Part shown: piece by piece, positions 53,661 to 60,984 of the stretch
Layout: every line of letters begins with the position of its first letter
Numbering within the stretch: the first letter of the stretch is position 1
Source of the DNA: JAVBMV01 sp031552145
Lineage (GTDB): Bacteria > Myxococcota > Myxococcia > Myxococcales > UBA5297
Length of the DNA stretch: 60,984 bases
Assembly: GCA_031552145.1 (NCBI GenBank)
Contig: JAVBMV010000009.1
Location: 1 to 60,984 of the forward strand
Reading direction: 5' to 3'
The notes under the pieces: model-generated
The model's database searches: none
What the model was told of the DNA's origin: nothing
Seen by the model: only the letters and a program-made list of their open reading frames with translations
Made by a program: the position numbers and the translations under genes

Positions 53661-54095
53661 TCACTGAAGCGTCAGCTTCGCCTCGCGTTCGGCGACGCTC
53701 TCCAAGAGTTGGCCGGCCTCGGCCGCGTCGATGGCCAGCGCCAGGTCGGAGAGGCTGATGACGCCAACACACTCGCCGAAGTCGTCGACGAGCGGGAGGC
53801 GCGACTTCCTATTCTGGGCCATCGAGCGCTCGGCCTTTTCGATGGGATCGAGCGGTCGACAGGTGACAAGCTCGGTGGTCATCACCTGCTCCACCGGCGT
53901 CTGGTAGTCCAACCGATGCGCCGTCGCCCTGATCGCCAGATCGCGGTCCGTGACCACGCCGACCAGGCGCTTCATCGAGTCGATGACGGGCAAAAAGCCG
54001 ATACTCTGGTTGGCCATCTGCTCGGCCACTCGGTAGATGGGGTCGTTCGGTCTGCAGAACTGTACCTCGCTCTTCATCACCTCTCGACAACGCAT
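53661..54095 (-). CDS. CBS-domain pair protein
   Basis: A 144-residue protein made of two CBS domains in tandem: MKSEVQFCRPNDPIYRVAEQ with LVGVVTDRDLAIRA, and MTTELVTCRPLDPIEKAERS with CVGVISLSDLALAI. The ATG at 54095 has GGAGGTGG three bases upstream. Such pairs bind adenine nucleotides and usually sense energy state; the partner is unknown. Confidence 0.85.
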   Translation of the reverse strand: MRCREVMKSEVQFCRPNDPIYRVAEQMANQSIGFLPVIDSMKRLVGVVTDRDLAIRATAHRLDYQTPVEQVMTTELVTCRPLDPIEKAERSMAQNRKSRLPLVDDFGECVGVISLSDLALAIDAAEAGQLLESVAEREAKLTLQ

Positions 54096-54256
54096 GGTCC
54101 ACCTCCGTGAACAGGGCTTCTTGCCAGCAACGATGGGGTGCGTGAAGCGCGCGCGCATTTGACACTGGCCGAGAGCCGCCTCTAGCATCCGCGTCCTTTG
54201 CCTCGCGGCGTCCGGCGGCGTGCTCGCCCCTGGTCCCTGCGCTCTTTCGAGACCGG

Positions 54257-55852
54257 ATGCTTCCTTCGCGCCTCTCAAACGCCCTCGCGCCGCTCACCCT
54301 GTGCCTGCTCTTGGTCACCGCGCCGGCGTGGGGCGAGGTGACGCGCTGGACCAGCGATGCGCTCCCCCTCGGCGCCGGGCTGAAGCTGCAGCCGAGCTCG
54401 AGCGGCGAGGAGGACATCGAGCTTGTCGCGGCCCAGGAGGGCGAGAGCGAGGCCGACCCCGAGTTGGAGGCGGAGAGGCACGCCGAGGCCGAGGCGGAGG
54501 GAGCCGGCGAGTTGGCTGGCGAACTCGATCCAAAGGAGCATCTCGCGGCGCCTCTCGATCTGGAGCGGCTGCGCGGTCAGTTCGACATCCCCATCGATCT
54601 GGAGCCGGAGGTAGAGGACTATATCCGCTTCTTCCAGACGCGCGGGCGCGCTCACTTCGTGAAGTGGCTGGGACGCTCGTCGCGCTACCTCCCCATGATG
54701 CAGGCAGCGCTGGAGGAGGCAGGGCTGCCCCGCGACATGGTCTACCTCTCGATGATCGAGAGCGGCTTCTCGCCGCAGGCCTATTCGCGGGCGCGGGCGG
54801 CCGGGCTCTGGCAGTTCATCGAGGCGACGGGCAAACGCTACGGCCTGCGCGTCGATTTTTGGGTCGACGAGCGCCGCGATCCCGAGCGATCCACGCGCGC
54901 GGCCATCGCCTTCCTGGGGGCGCTCTACGCCGAGTTTGGCGACTGGCGCCTCGCTTGGGCCGCCTATAACGCGGGGCCGGGGCGCATCCGCCGGGCCCTC
55001 GCCAACGATGGAGTAGAGAGCTTCTGGCAGATCGCGCGCGGTGGATACCTGCGGCGCGAGACGCAGCACTATGTGCCGAAGCTGATGGCCGCGGCCATCG
55101 TGAGCAAAAACCTGGAAGAGTTCGGCATCTCGCCAGCGGAGATCGCGGCCGCGGAGGCGCTGGAATATGAGGAAGTCGAGGCGCACGAAGCGATCGAGCT
55201 AGAGACCGTGGCGCGCGCGGCGGGTGTCCCGGTCGAGCGCGTGCGCGAGCTCAACCCCGCGCTGAAGCGTTGGTGCCTACCGCCTGCGGCGCGGGCCAAC
55301 GCGCTCTACGGCATCAAGATCCCGAAGGGGAGCGCCGAGCGCTTCGCGCAGAGCTATCCCAAGCTCGCTTCTTCCAATCGGCTCACCTTCAAGCTCCACC
55401 GCGTGGCGAAGGGCGATACGCTCTCGCAAATCGGGAAGCGCTATGGCAGCGCGGTCGAGGCGATCATGCGCATGAATGAGCTGCGCGACTCGCGCCGCCT
55501 GAGGTTGGGGGCCGAGCTCGTCGTCCCAGTTCCGAGGGGCGGTGGGGCCGAGCGGCTCGCGCTCGCGGCGCAACGCCAGGGTTTTCGCGCCGCGCCCACC
55601 TCGGAGGAGATCCCCGCGTCGCCAAGGGTGGCGGGACAACTCGCTGGCACCACCAAGCGTGTCAACGAGGGAGGGCGGGTCAAGGTGATCTACGCGGTCG
55701 CCGCGGGCGACAGCCTCTGGACCATCGCGCAGCGCTTCGGCGTTACTGTCGACCAGCTCGTGGGGTGGAACGCGCTCCGGAGCCGGCGCGCGGTGCTTTC
55801 CATTGGGCGGGAGCTCTCGCTCTATCCCGCGGGCGAGGCCGGCGGTAGCTGA
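54257..55852 (+). CDS. mltD: MltD-like membrane-bound lytic transglycosylase with two LysM domains
   Basis: A 531-residue exported murein hydrolase. A signal peptide (LTLCLLLVTAPAWG) precedes a Glu-rich linker (about 50-95), the SLT domain with catalytic Glu168 in SMIESGFSPQAYSRARAAG and WAAYNAGPGRIRRA, and two LysM domains (LHRVAKGDTLSQIGKRYG; YAVAAGDSLWTIAQRFG). It would cleave the MurNAc-GlcNAc bond to 1,6-anhydro ends. No lipobox is seen, unlike E. coli MltD. No good Shine-Dalgarno precedes the ATG, but the signal peptide supports it. Confidence 0.85.
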   Translation: MLPSRLSNALAPLTLCLLLVTAPAWGEVTRWTSDALPLGAGLKLQPSSSGEEDIELVAAQEGESEADPELEAERHAEAEAEGAGELAGELDPKEHLAAPLDLERLRGQFDIPIDLEPEVEDYIRFFQTRGRAHFVKWLGRSSRYLPMMQAALEEAGLPRDMVYLSMIESGFSPQAYSRARAAGLWQFIEATGKRYGLRVDFWVDERRDPERSTRAAIAFLGALYAEFGDWRLAWAAYNAGPGRIRRALANDGVESFWQIARGGYLRRETQHYVPKLMAAAIVSKNLEEFGISPAEIAAAEALEYEEVEAHEAIELETVARAAGVPVERVRELNPALKRWCLPPAARANALYGIKIPKGSAERFAQSYPKLASSNRLTFKLHRVAKGDTLSQIGKRYGSAVEAIMRMNELRDSRRLRLGAELVVPVPRGGGAERLALAAQRQGFRAAPTSEEIPASPRVAGQLAGTTKRVNEGGRVKVIYAVAAGDSLWTIAQRFGVTVDQLVGWNALRSRRAVLSIGRELSLYPAGEAGGS

Positions 55853-55939
55853 CTTTCATCTTTATTCCACTGCCCCTTTGACGATGCGAAGGGCTCATGC
55901 TACGTCGAGCCTTACTCCTCCGCATACGAAAGGGTGCTC

Positions 55940-58039
55940 ATGAACGTGCAGGATCCGCGTAAGATTCGGAATGTCGGGCTCTTTGGACATCAGGGTTCGG
56001 GAAAGACCTCCTACCTGGAGGCCTTGCTCTGGACCGCCCGCGCGACGCCGAAGTTCGGCAGCATGGCCGACGAGACGAGCAACCTCGATACCGAGCCAGA
56101 GGAGATCAAGCGCAAGAGCTCCATCGGACTCCACCTCGGGACCGCCGGCTGGAAGGAGCACAAGCTCAACCTGCTCGACACCCCGGGCGACTCCAACTTC
56201 TTCATGGATACGCGCGCGGCCCTTACGGCCATCGATCTGGCGGTCATCGCGGTGAGCGCGGTCGATGGCGTCCAGGTGCAGACCGATCGCACCTGGGGCT
56301 TCGCCGAAGAGGCGCGCCTGGCGCGGATGGTGCTCATCACCAAAATGGATCGCGAGCGCGCCAACCCCGACTCAGTGCTGGCCGAGGTACGCGAGGCGCT
56401 CTCCGACAAAGCCGTGCCGGTGCAGGTGCCGATGGGCATTGAGGAGAAGTTCGCCGGCGTGGTCGATCTGCTCACCATGAAGGCGATGCGCGCCAAGGGC
56501 GACGCGAGCGGGCAGGTGACCGAAGAGCCCATTCCCGCCGACATGGCGGAGGCCGTGAAGCGGGCGCGCGAGACGCTCGTCGACGCCGTCGCCTCCACCG
56601 ACGATCTGCTGACCGAGCATTATCTCGAGTCGGGCGATCTCACCCCCGAGCAGCTCGGCGAGGGGTTGCGCGCGGCCATCAGGACTGGCGCCCTCGTGCC
56701 GGTGCTCTACTCCTCGGGCACGAAGAACATCGGCGCCTCTTCCTTCTTCGACTTCGTGGTCGAGGCCTGTCCCTCTCCAGCTGACAGGGCGCCAGTCCTC
56801 TGTGTCGATCCCAAGAGCGGCGCAGAGGTAGAGCGCCCCTGCGATCCGGCCGGGCCGCTCACCGCGCAGGTCTTTAAGACGCTGGTCGATCAGTTCGTTG
56901 GCAAGCTCTCCTTCTTCCGCGTCTGGTCCGGCACCTTCGGCGGCGATGGACAGCTCAACAACACCACGCGCGGCGCCGCCGAGCGCTACACGCAGCTGCT
57001 CAACCTCGTGGGGCGCAAGCACGAGGTGGTGCAGGGCGCCGTCGCGGGCGACATCGCCGTCATCGCCAAGCTCAAGGAGACGGCCACGGGCGATACGCTC
57101 ACCGACTCGAAGGCGCCGGTGAAGATGCCCGACTTGCCTAAGATCAAGCCCGTCATCACCTATGCGCTCAAGCCCAAGACCAAGGGCGACGAGGATCGCA
57201 TCGGCCAGGCGCTGCACCGCCTTTGCGAGGAGGATCCCACGCTCGAGGTCGGGCGCGACGTCGAGGCGGGCGAGACACTCCTCTCGGGCGTCGGCCAGGT
57301 CCACATCGAGGTGACGGTCGAGCGGCTGAAGCGCAAGTACTCGGTCGACGTCGATCTTCTGCCGCCCAAGATCCCCTATCGCGAGACAATCAAGGGCTCC
57401 GCGAAGGGAATCGAGGGCAAGCATAAGAAGCAGTCGGGTGGGCGCGGCCAGTTTGGCGTCTGCTTCATCAACCTCGAGCCCAACCGCGGTATGGGGTACG
57501 AGTTCGTCGACGACATCGTCGGCGGCGCCATCCCCCGGAACTTCATCCCCAGCGTCGACAAGGGCATCCGCGGCGCGCTCGCGCGCGGCGTCCTGGCCGG
57601 CTTCCCCATCGTCGACGTGAAGGTGAGCCTCTACGATGGCAAGTACCACGACGTCGACTCGAGCGATTTCTCCTTCCAGATGGCGGGCTCCAAGGGCTTC
57701 AAGCTGGCCTTCATGCAGGCGAAGCCGACGCTTCTCGAGCCGGTGATGAACATCGAGGTGACCATCCCCGACGAGTGCACGGGCGACGTCATCGGCGACG
57801 TCAATCAGCGCCGCGGCCGCGTCATGGGTGTCGACACCAAGGGCAAGAACCAGATCATCAAGGCCCAGGCGCCGATGTCGGAGCTGCTCACCTATGCCCC
57901 CGATCTGCGCTCCATCACCAGCGGACGCGGCAGCTTCACCATGGAGTACTCGCACTACGACGAGGTGCCGGGCAACATCGCCGAGAAGGTGATCGCCGCG
58001 GCGAAGGGCAAGATGAAAGAGGAGGACGAGGAAGAGTAG
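55940..58039 (+). CDS. elongation factor G paralogue with altered GTPase motifs
   Basis: A 699-residue translational GTPase with all EF-G domains in order. The P-loop is GHQGSGKT (16-23). G3 reads DTPGD (80-84), where EF-G has DTPGH; the His that activates water is replaced by Asp84. G4 reads TKMD (134-137) instead of NKMD. Domain IV keeps KYHDVDSSDFSFQMAG, and KKQSGGRGQFG is normal. The P-loop is closer to the EF-G2/EF-G-like group than to canonical EF-G (AHIDAGKTT). The ATG at 55940 with AAAGG six bases upstream is preferred over the in-frame GTG at 55934. Probably a non-canonical EF-G with slow or altered GTP hydrolysis; that is inference. Confidence 0.85.
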   Translation: MNVQDPRKIRNVGLFGHQGSGKTSYLEALLWTARATPKFGSMADETSNLDTEPEEIKRKSSIGLHLGTAGWKEHKLNLLDTPGDSNFFMDTRAALTAIDLAVIAVSAVDGVQVQTDRTWGFAEEARLARMVLITKMDRERANPDSVLAEVREALSDKAVPVQVPMGIEEKFAGVVDLLTMKAMRAKGDASGQVTEEPIPADMAEAVKRARETLVDAVASTDDLLTEHYLESGDLTPEQLGEGLRAAIRTGALVPVLYSSGTKNIGASSFFDFVVEACPSPADRAPVLCVDPKSGAEVERPCDPAGPLTAQVFKTLVDQFVGKLSFFRVWSGTFGGDGQLNNTTRGAAERYTQLLNLVGRKHEVVQGAVAGDIAVIAKLKETATGDTLTDSKAPVKMPDLPKIKPVITYALKPKTKGDEDRIGQALHRLCEEDPTLEVGRDVEAGETLLSGVGQVHIEVTVERLKRKYSVDVDLLPPKIPYRETIKGSAKGIEGKHKKQSGGRGQFGVCFINLEPNRGMGYEFVDDIVGGAIPRNFIPSVDKGIRGALARGVLAGFPIVDVKVSLYDGKYHDVDSSDFSFQMAGSKGFKLAFMQAKPTLLEPVMNIEVTIPDECTGDVIGDVNQRRGRVMGVDTKGKNQIIKAQAPMSELLTYAPDLRSITSGRGSFTMEYSHYDEVPGNIAEKVIAAAKGKMKEEDEEE

Positions 58040-58043
58040 GGCC

Positions 58044-60005
58044 GTGTTCCCTTCGCTCATCCTGCTCGCCGGAGGGCTGCTCCTCCGGCTCGTGCTGTGG
58101 CACGGCGCGCCGAGCGGAACACCGCTCGCCGCGCCGTTGCTTTGGGGGCTCCTCGCCGATCTCGGCTTCGCGCTGCTCCTCGCGCTGCCGCTCACCAGTC
58201 GTCCGACACGCCGCGCTGGTTCCTTCGAGCGCCGCACCAGATGGGATGGCGGCTGGCGCGCCGGCCTCCTCTTGGCGCTTCGTACGTTACTCTGGGCGCT
58301 CTGGCTCGCCTGGCTCCTGGGGCAGTACTTCTACTTCTCCGAATTTGGAACGCGCCCCGACCAGATCGTCCTCGACTATCTCTTCTACACCGGAGAGGTG
58401 ACCGGGAATGTCTGGGAGAGCTACCCCACCGGCTGGCTCGCCGCGGGCGCCGCGCTCCTTGCCCTCGCTCTCGCGGCGCTGGAGCGAGCCGCGGCGCGTC
58501 CCCGGCGCCGTGCGCTCTTCGGCCCTAAAGTGGGACGGTTCCTCTGGCTGCTGATTGCCTGTGGGCTCATCGCCGCCTCGATCGGGGTAGAGCCTCCCAT
58601 GGTGACCGGGGATCGGATCGCGCGCGAGCTGGCCCGGAATGGCGCTGCTTCGCTTGCGGAGGCGGCGCTGACAGGGGAGCTCGATTATCGCGCCCACTAC
58701 ACCTCGCTCCCCTCCGCGCGCGCCGATGCGCTGGTCGAGCGCTGGATGGCCGACGCTCCCGGCGACAGAGGGAGCGTAGGGCCGGCGAGCCCGGTGATGC
58801 GGCGCATCGAGCCCCCACCGCGCCCCGAAAGAGAAGGCGAGGCGGTAAAGGCCCGCGCCTTGCGCCCCAATGTCATCCTCATCGTCGCAGAGAGCCTCGG
58901 CACCGAGCTGACGGCGCGAGGGCGCGCCAGCGGCACCGGGCGCCCCTCGCTCACCCCCGCCTTCGACAAGCTCTCCGAGAGAGGACTGCTCTTCACGCGC
59001 CTCTATGCCACTGGAACTCGCACCGCGCGCGCGTTGGAGGGGGCGCTCGCATCCTTCCCACCCATCCCCGGAAACGCGATCGTTCGGCTCGCGAGCCAGC
59101 GCCCTGTCACCACCCTGGCCACGGTGCTGGGCGCGCGGGGCTACGAGTCCGTCTTCCTCTACGGTGGGTCGCTGGGCTTCGACAACATGCGCGACTTCCT
59201 GAAGGCGAGCGGCTTCACGCGCCTGGAAGAGCAGGTTGGCGCCAAGGCACCGGGTACCTTCGCCACTTCGTGGGGCGCCGCCGACGAGTTTCTCTTCGAC
59301 AGGCTGCTGGACGAGCTGCGGCACGCCCGCTCTCGAGAGAAGCCGCTCTTTCTCACCGCGCTCACGGTGAGCAACCACCGCCCCTTTCTCTTCCCCGAGG
59401 GCCGGGTGGGGGGTCGGCAGCGCACGCGCGAGGGGGCGGTCGCTTACGCCGACTATGCGCTGGGGCGTCTCTTCGAGGCGGCCGAGCGGGAGGGCCTGCT
59501 GGAGGAGACGCTGTTCGCCATCATCGGCGACCATGGGCCGCGCTCCTACACCCGCGACTCGCTGCCCACCGACGCACATCGAGTTCCCTTTCTGCTGCTC
59601 GGCGCTGGAATCGAGAGGGGAGAGTCGCCCGTCATCGGCTCCACCATCGACGTGGCGCCCACCCTCCTGGCGCGGCTCGGCGAGCCCTATGTGGCCCCTT
59701 TCTTTGGGCGCGATCTGGGGCAGCTCTCGGGGGGAGGCGCGGCGCTCATCCAGGACAAGCACGACGTCGGGCTCATCCTGCCCGAGGGACTGGTGGCGCT
59801 GGGCTTCAACCGCGGCGATTACTTCGCGCCTCTCGACGCACATGACGTGCGGGGAGCCGCGCTGCCGGCGGCGCCGGGCGACAAGAGGGTCGAGCAGGCC
59901 GCGGCGTTGATGCAGGTCGCCTACGATGCCTGGATGGCTGGGCTCCTGAACCCCGCGCGTGCAGGCCCGCCCCGCGAGGATCTACTTGAGCTGGCGCCCC
60001 GTTAG
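58044..60005 (+). CDS. LTA synthase-like membrane sulfatase-fold phosphoglycerol transferase
   Basis: A 653-residue protein: hydrophobic N-terminal segments in the first ~190 residues, then an extracytoplasmic alkaline-phosphatase/sulfatase-type domain. NVILIVAESLGTEL carries the first metal ligand Glu; the Thr in ATGTRTARALEG is the likely nucleophile; IIGDHGPRSY holds the metal-binding Asp-His. The start is GTG four bases after the EF-G stop, so the two are coupled. Gram-negative members transfer phosphoglycerol to periplasmic glucans or act as phosphoethanolamine transferases; the substrate here is open. Confidence 0.8.
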   Translation: MFPSLILLAGGLLLRLVLWHGAPSGTPLAAPLLWGLLADLGFALLLALPLTSRPTRRAGSFERRTRWDGGWRAGLLLALRTLLWALWLAWLLGQYFYFSEFGTRPDQIVLDYLFYTGEVTGNVWESYPTGWLAAGAALLALALAALERAAARPRRRALFGPKVGRFLWLLIACGLIAASIGVEPPMVTGDRIARELARNGAASLAEAALTGELDYRAHYTSLPSARADALVERWMADAPGDRGSVGPASPVMRRIEPPPRPEREGEAVKARALRPNVILIVAESLGTELTARGRASGTGRPSLTPAFDKLSERGLLFTRLYATGTRTARALEGALASFPPIPGNAIVRLASQRPVTTLATVLGARGYESVFLYGGSLGFDNMRDFLKASGFTRLEEQVGAKAPGTFATSWGAADEFLFDRLLDELRHARSREKPLFLTALTVSNHRPFLFPEGRVGGRQRTREGAVAYADYALGRLFEAAEREGLLEETLFAIIGDHGPRSYTRDSLPTDAHRVPFLLLGAGIERGESPVIGSTIDVAPTLLARLGEPYVAPFFGRDLGQLSGGGAALIQDKHDVGLILPEGLVALGFNRGDYFAPLDAHDVRGAALPAAPGDKRVEQAAALMQVAYDAWMAGLLNPARAGPPREDLLELAPR

Positions 60006-60054
60006 TGGCTATTCTGCAAGAGTTTCGTTGGCCGGAGAGAGTCCGAGAGAGAGT

Positions 60055-60624
60055 ATGCGCAGATTCGTTACATCGCTGCCCCGCCTCGCAGCCCTCGCCG
60101 CGTCGCTCTGCGCCGCGCTCGCCGCTTGCGATGCGCCCGGTGGTGCTTCGGGGCAGATCGCGGGGCAGTCGCTCGAGGTGCGCGATGCGCTCTATGCCAA
60201 CGCGCCGAGCGGCCGCGGCGTCGTGCTGGCGCTCTTCGACCGCGACGCCGCCTGCGAAGCCTTCGAGGCCGGCTCCCTGATCGCCGACTCGGCCACCCTC
60301 GCCATCTACGCCGAGCAGCGCGTCGGAGCGCATACCCTAGGGGGCGCCGTCGGAGCGCGCGACTTCGAGGCCAGCTTCACCAAGCTCGACGAGAGGTGCG
60401 GCCCGATACGCCTCACGACCGCCGACGGCCCCCGCGCCGCGGCGAAGGCGAAGGCGGGGCAGCTCACCATCGACACACTGGAGCTGACGCCCGACGCGCG
60501 AGCCAAAGGGCGCTTCGACCTCTCCTTCGGTGGTGCCGAGCGCTTCAGGGGCGAGTTCAACGCCCGCTACTGCCCCGCGCTCACGCGCGACCTGGGCAAC
60601 AAGCCCTTCTGTCAGCACCAGTAG
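60055..60624 (+). CDS. small lipoprotein of unknown function
   Basis: A 189-residue predicted lipoprotein with lipobox ALAAC. The ATG at 60055 gives the signal peptide; an earlier ATG at 59959 lies inside the preceding gene. Three cysteines (CEAF, RCGPI, YCPAL) could form disulfides. No family is recognised. It follows the LTA synthase-like gene by 49 bases and may be cotranscribed. Confidence 0.65.
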   Translation: MRRFVTSLPRLAALAASLCAALAACDAPGGASGQIAGQSLEVRDALYANAPSGRGVVLALFDRDAACEAFEAGSLIADSATLAIYAEQRVGAHTLGGAVGARDFEASFTKLDERCGPIRLTTADGPRAAAKAKAGQLTIDTLELTPDARAKGRFDLSFGGAERFRGEFNARYCPALTRDLGNKPFCQHQ

Positions 60625-60655
60625 GGTAGCCCGAAGGTGATCGATTCAAGGCGTG

Positions 60656-60677
60656 TAGGGGCGACCGGCGGTCGCCC
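60656..60677 (+). terminator. hairpin repeat / possible terminator
   Basis: GGGCGACC-GGC-GGTCGCCC is a perfect 8-base stem, preceded by TAG. The lead-in GTAGGGGCG is shared with the hairpin at 591-616. No T-run follows, so a REP-type repeat is as likely as a terminator. Confidence 0.4.
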
Positions 60678-60766
60678 TCGCCCCGTGTTCGCCCCTGGGC
60701 GCGCCCTGGCCGCGGAGCCGTTTCCCTCTGGCGGAAGAAAAAAGAGAGGTAGTTGAGGCGAAGAGC

Positions 60767-60796
60767 TTGACAGGGGAGAAGGAACGGGGCTAGAAG
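60767..60796 (+). promoter_or_regulatory. candidate promoter P1 (TTGACA-18-TAGAAG)
   Basis: TTGACA at 60767-60772 matches the -35 consensus fully; TAGAAG at 60791-60796 is an 18-base spacer away and is followed by a G+C-rich stretch. Confidence 0.45.
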
Positions 60797-60873
60797 GCGC
60801 GCCCCACGGTCGGAGCGGCGCTGAACGCCGAAACGGTCCCGGTCCCCGCCGGAAAAAAAGTTTCGGAGGGGGG

Positions 60874-60901
60874 TTGACAAAAAAAGGCGCCTGAAGAGAA
60901 T
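60874..60901 (+). promoter_or_regulatory. candidate promoter P2 (TTGACA-16-GAGAAT)
   Basis: TTGACA at 60874-60879 is preceded by A-rich tracts and followed 16 bases later by GAGAAT (60896-60901) and a G+C-rich discriminator GGCGCTCCCC, as in stringently controlled stable-RNA promoters. Confidence 0.5.
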
Positions 60902-60984
60902 GGCGCTCCCCTTGATGAAGCCGGGGCCGCGGCGGTAGAGAAGCCGGGGCAGGCGAAGCAGGGAAAAGTAGAGCGAAGTAGCTG

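Larger units (their letters stand above)
60625..60984. other. noncoding tail of the window: hairpin repeat and tandem promoters
   Basis: No credible protein frame is present. The first third holds a hairpin repeat (60656-60677); the rest holds two TTGACA-led promoter candidates on the plus strand and a G+C-rich leader running out of the window. The layout resembles the region upstream of a ribosomal RNA operon, but no rRNA or tRNA sequence is reached. Confidence 0.5.

Noticed and set aside
56372..58237. Long minus-strand open frame opposite EF-G
   Set aside because: The plus strand encodes a clear EF-G with P-loop and domain IV motifs.
58287..59843. Long minus-strand open frame opposite the LTA synthase-like gene
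   Set aside because: The plus strand shows sulfatase-fold metal motifs; the antisense frame has none.

Overview
The window looks like chromosomal DNA from a high-GC Gram-negative bacterium of the Myxococcota/Bradymonadia type. This is inference: I cannot run a phylogeny. It rests on the GC-rich codon use, on nine predicted lipoproteins (many very large), and on families common in that group (DUF4215 Cys-rich repeats, RCC1-repeat lipoproteins, OmpA with thrombospondin type-3 repeats, large S41 proteases).

Layout. 1-540: truncated RHS/YD-repeat gene end and a small conserved gene. 537-2306: B12-binding-type radical SAM protein. 2411-5329: superfamily 1 helicase with an FYDLN-like zinc ribbon at its N terminus. 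5547-20216: two giant paralogous lipoproteins (tandem Ig-like repeats, then RCC1 propellers) encoded convergently as a mirrored pair; the minus-strand copy is broken by three frameshifts. 20340-22186: a LuxR-type regulator and a divergent secreted/membrane protein. 22368-25136: a two-gene operon of visibly lower GC (ThDP enzyme plus KAS III-like enzyme). 25149-29150: OmpA-like protein and an ABC-2 exporter. 29382-30727: GNAT and DUF2156 proteins. 30786-39036: three DUF4215/PPC-like lipoproteins, one with a C-type lectin domain. 39240-40292: polyprenyl synthetase. 40381-47086: a 1779-residue repeat lipoprotein and a TolB-like lipoprotein. 47331-51710: S41 protease and a lipoprotein. 51787-60624: membrane protein, CBS protein, MltD-like transglycosylase, unusual EF-G paralogue, LTA-synthase-like protein and a small lipoprotein. 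The last 360 bases have no gene but carry tandem strong promoter-like boxes pointing out of the window.

Most interesting signal: a 20-base element, TCATCC-N4-GGATGAAGAC, occurs three times, each 58-69 bases upstream of a start codon and in the same orientation relative to it (both giant Ig/RCC1 lipoproteins and the small secreted protein at 21458). The third copy lies in the divergent intergenic region of a LuxR-type regulator. This suggests a self-contained surface-protein regulon (LuxR regulator, two giant lipoproteins, accessory membrane protein) that I do not recognise as described. Next to it is a putative acyloin-type ThDP/KAS III operon whose ketosynthase lacks the usual catalytic His and which is flanked by a 42-base partial copy of the ompA-like gene's 3' end.
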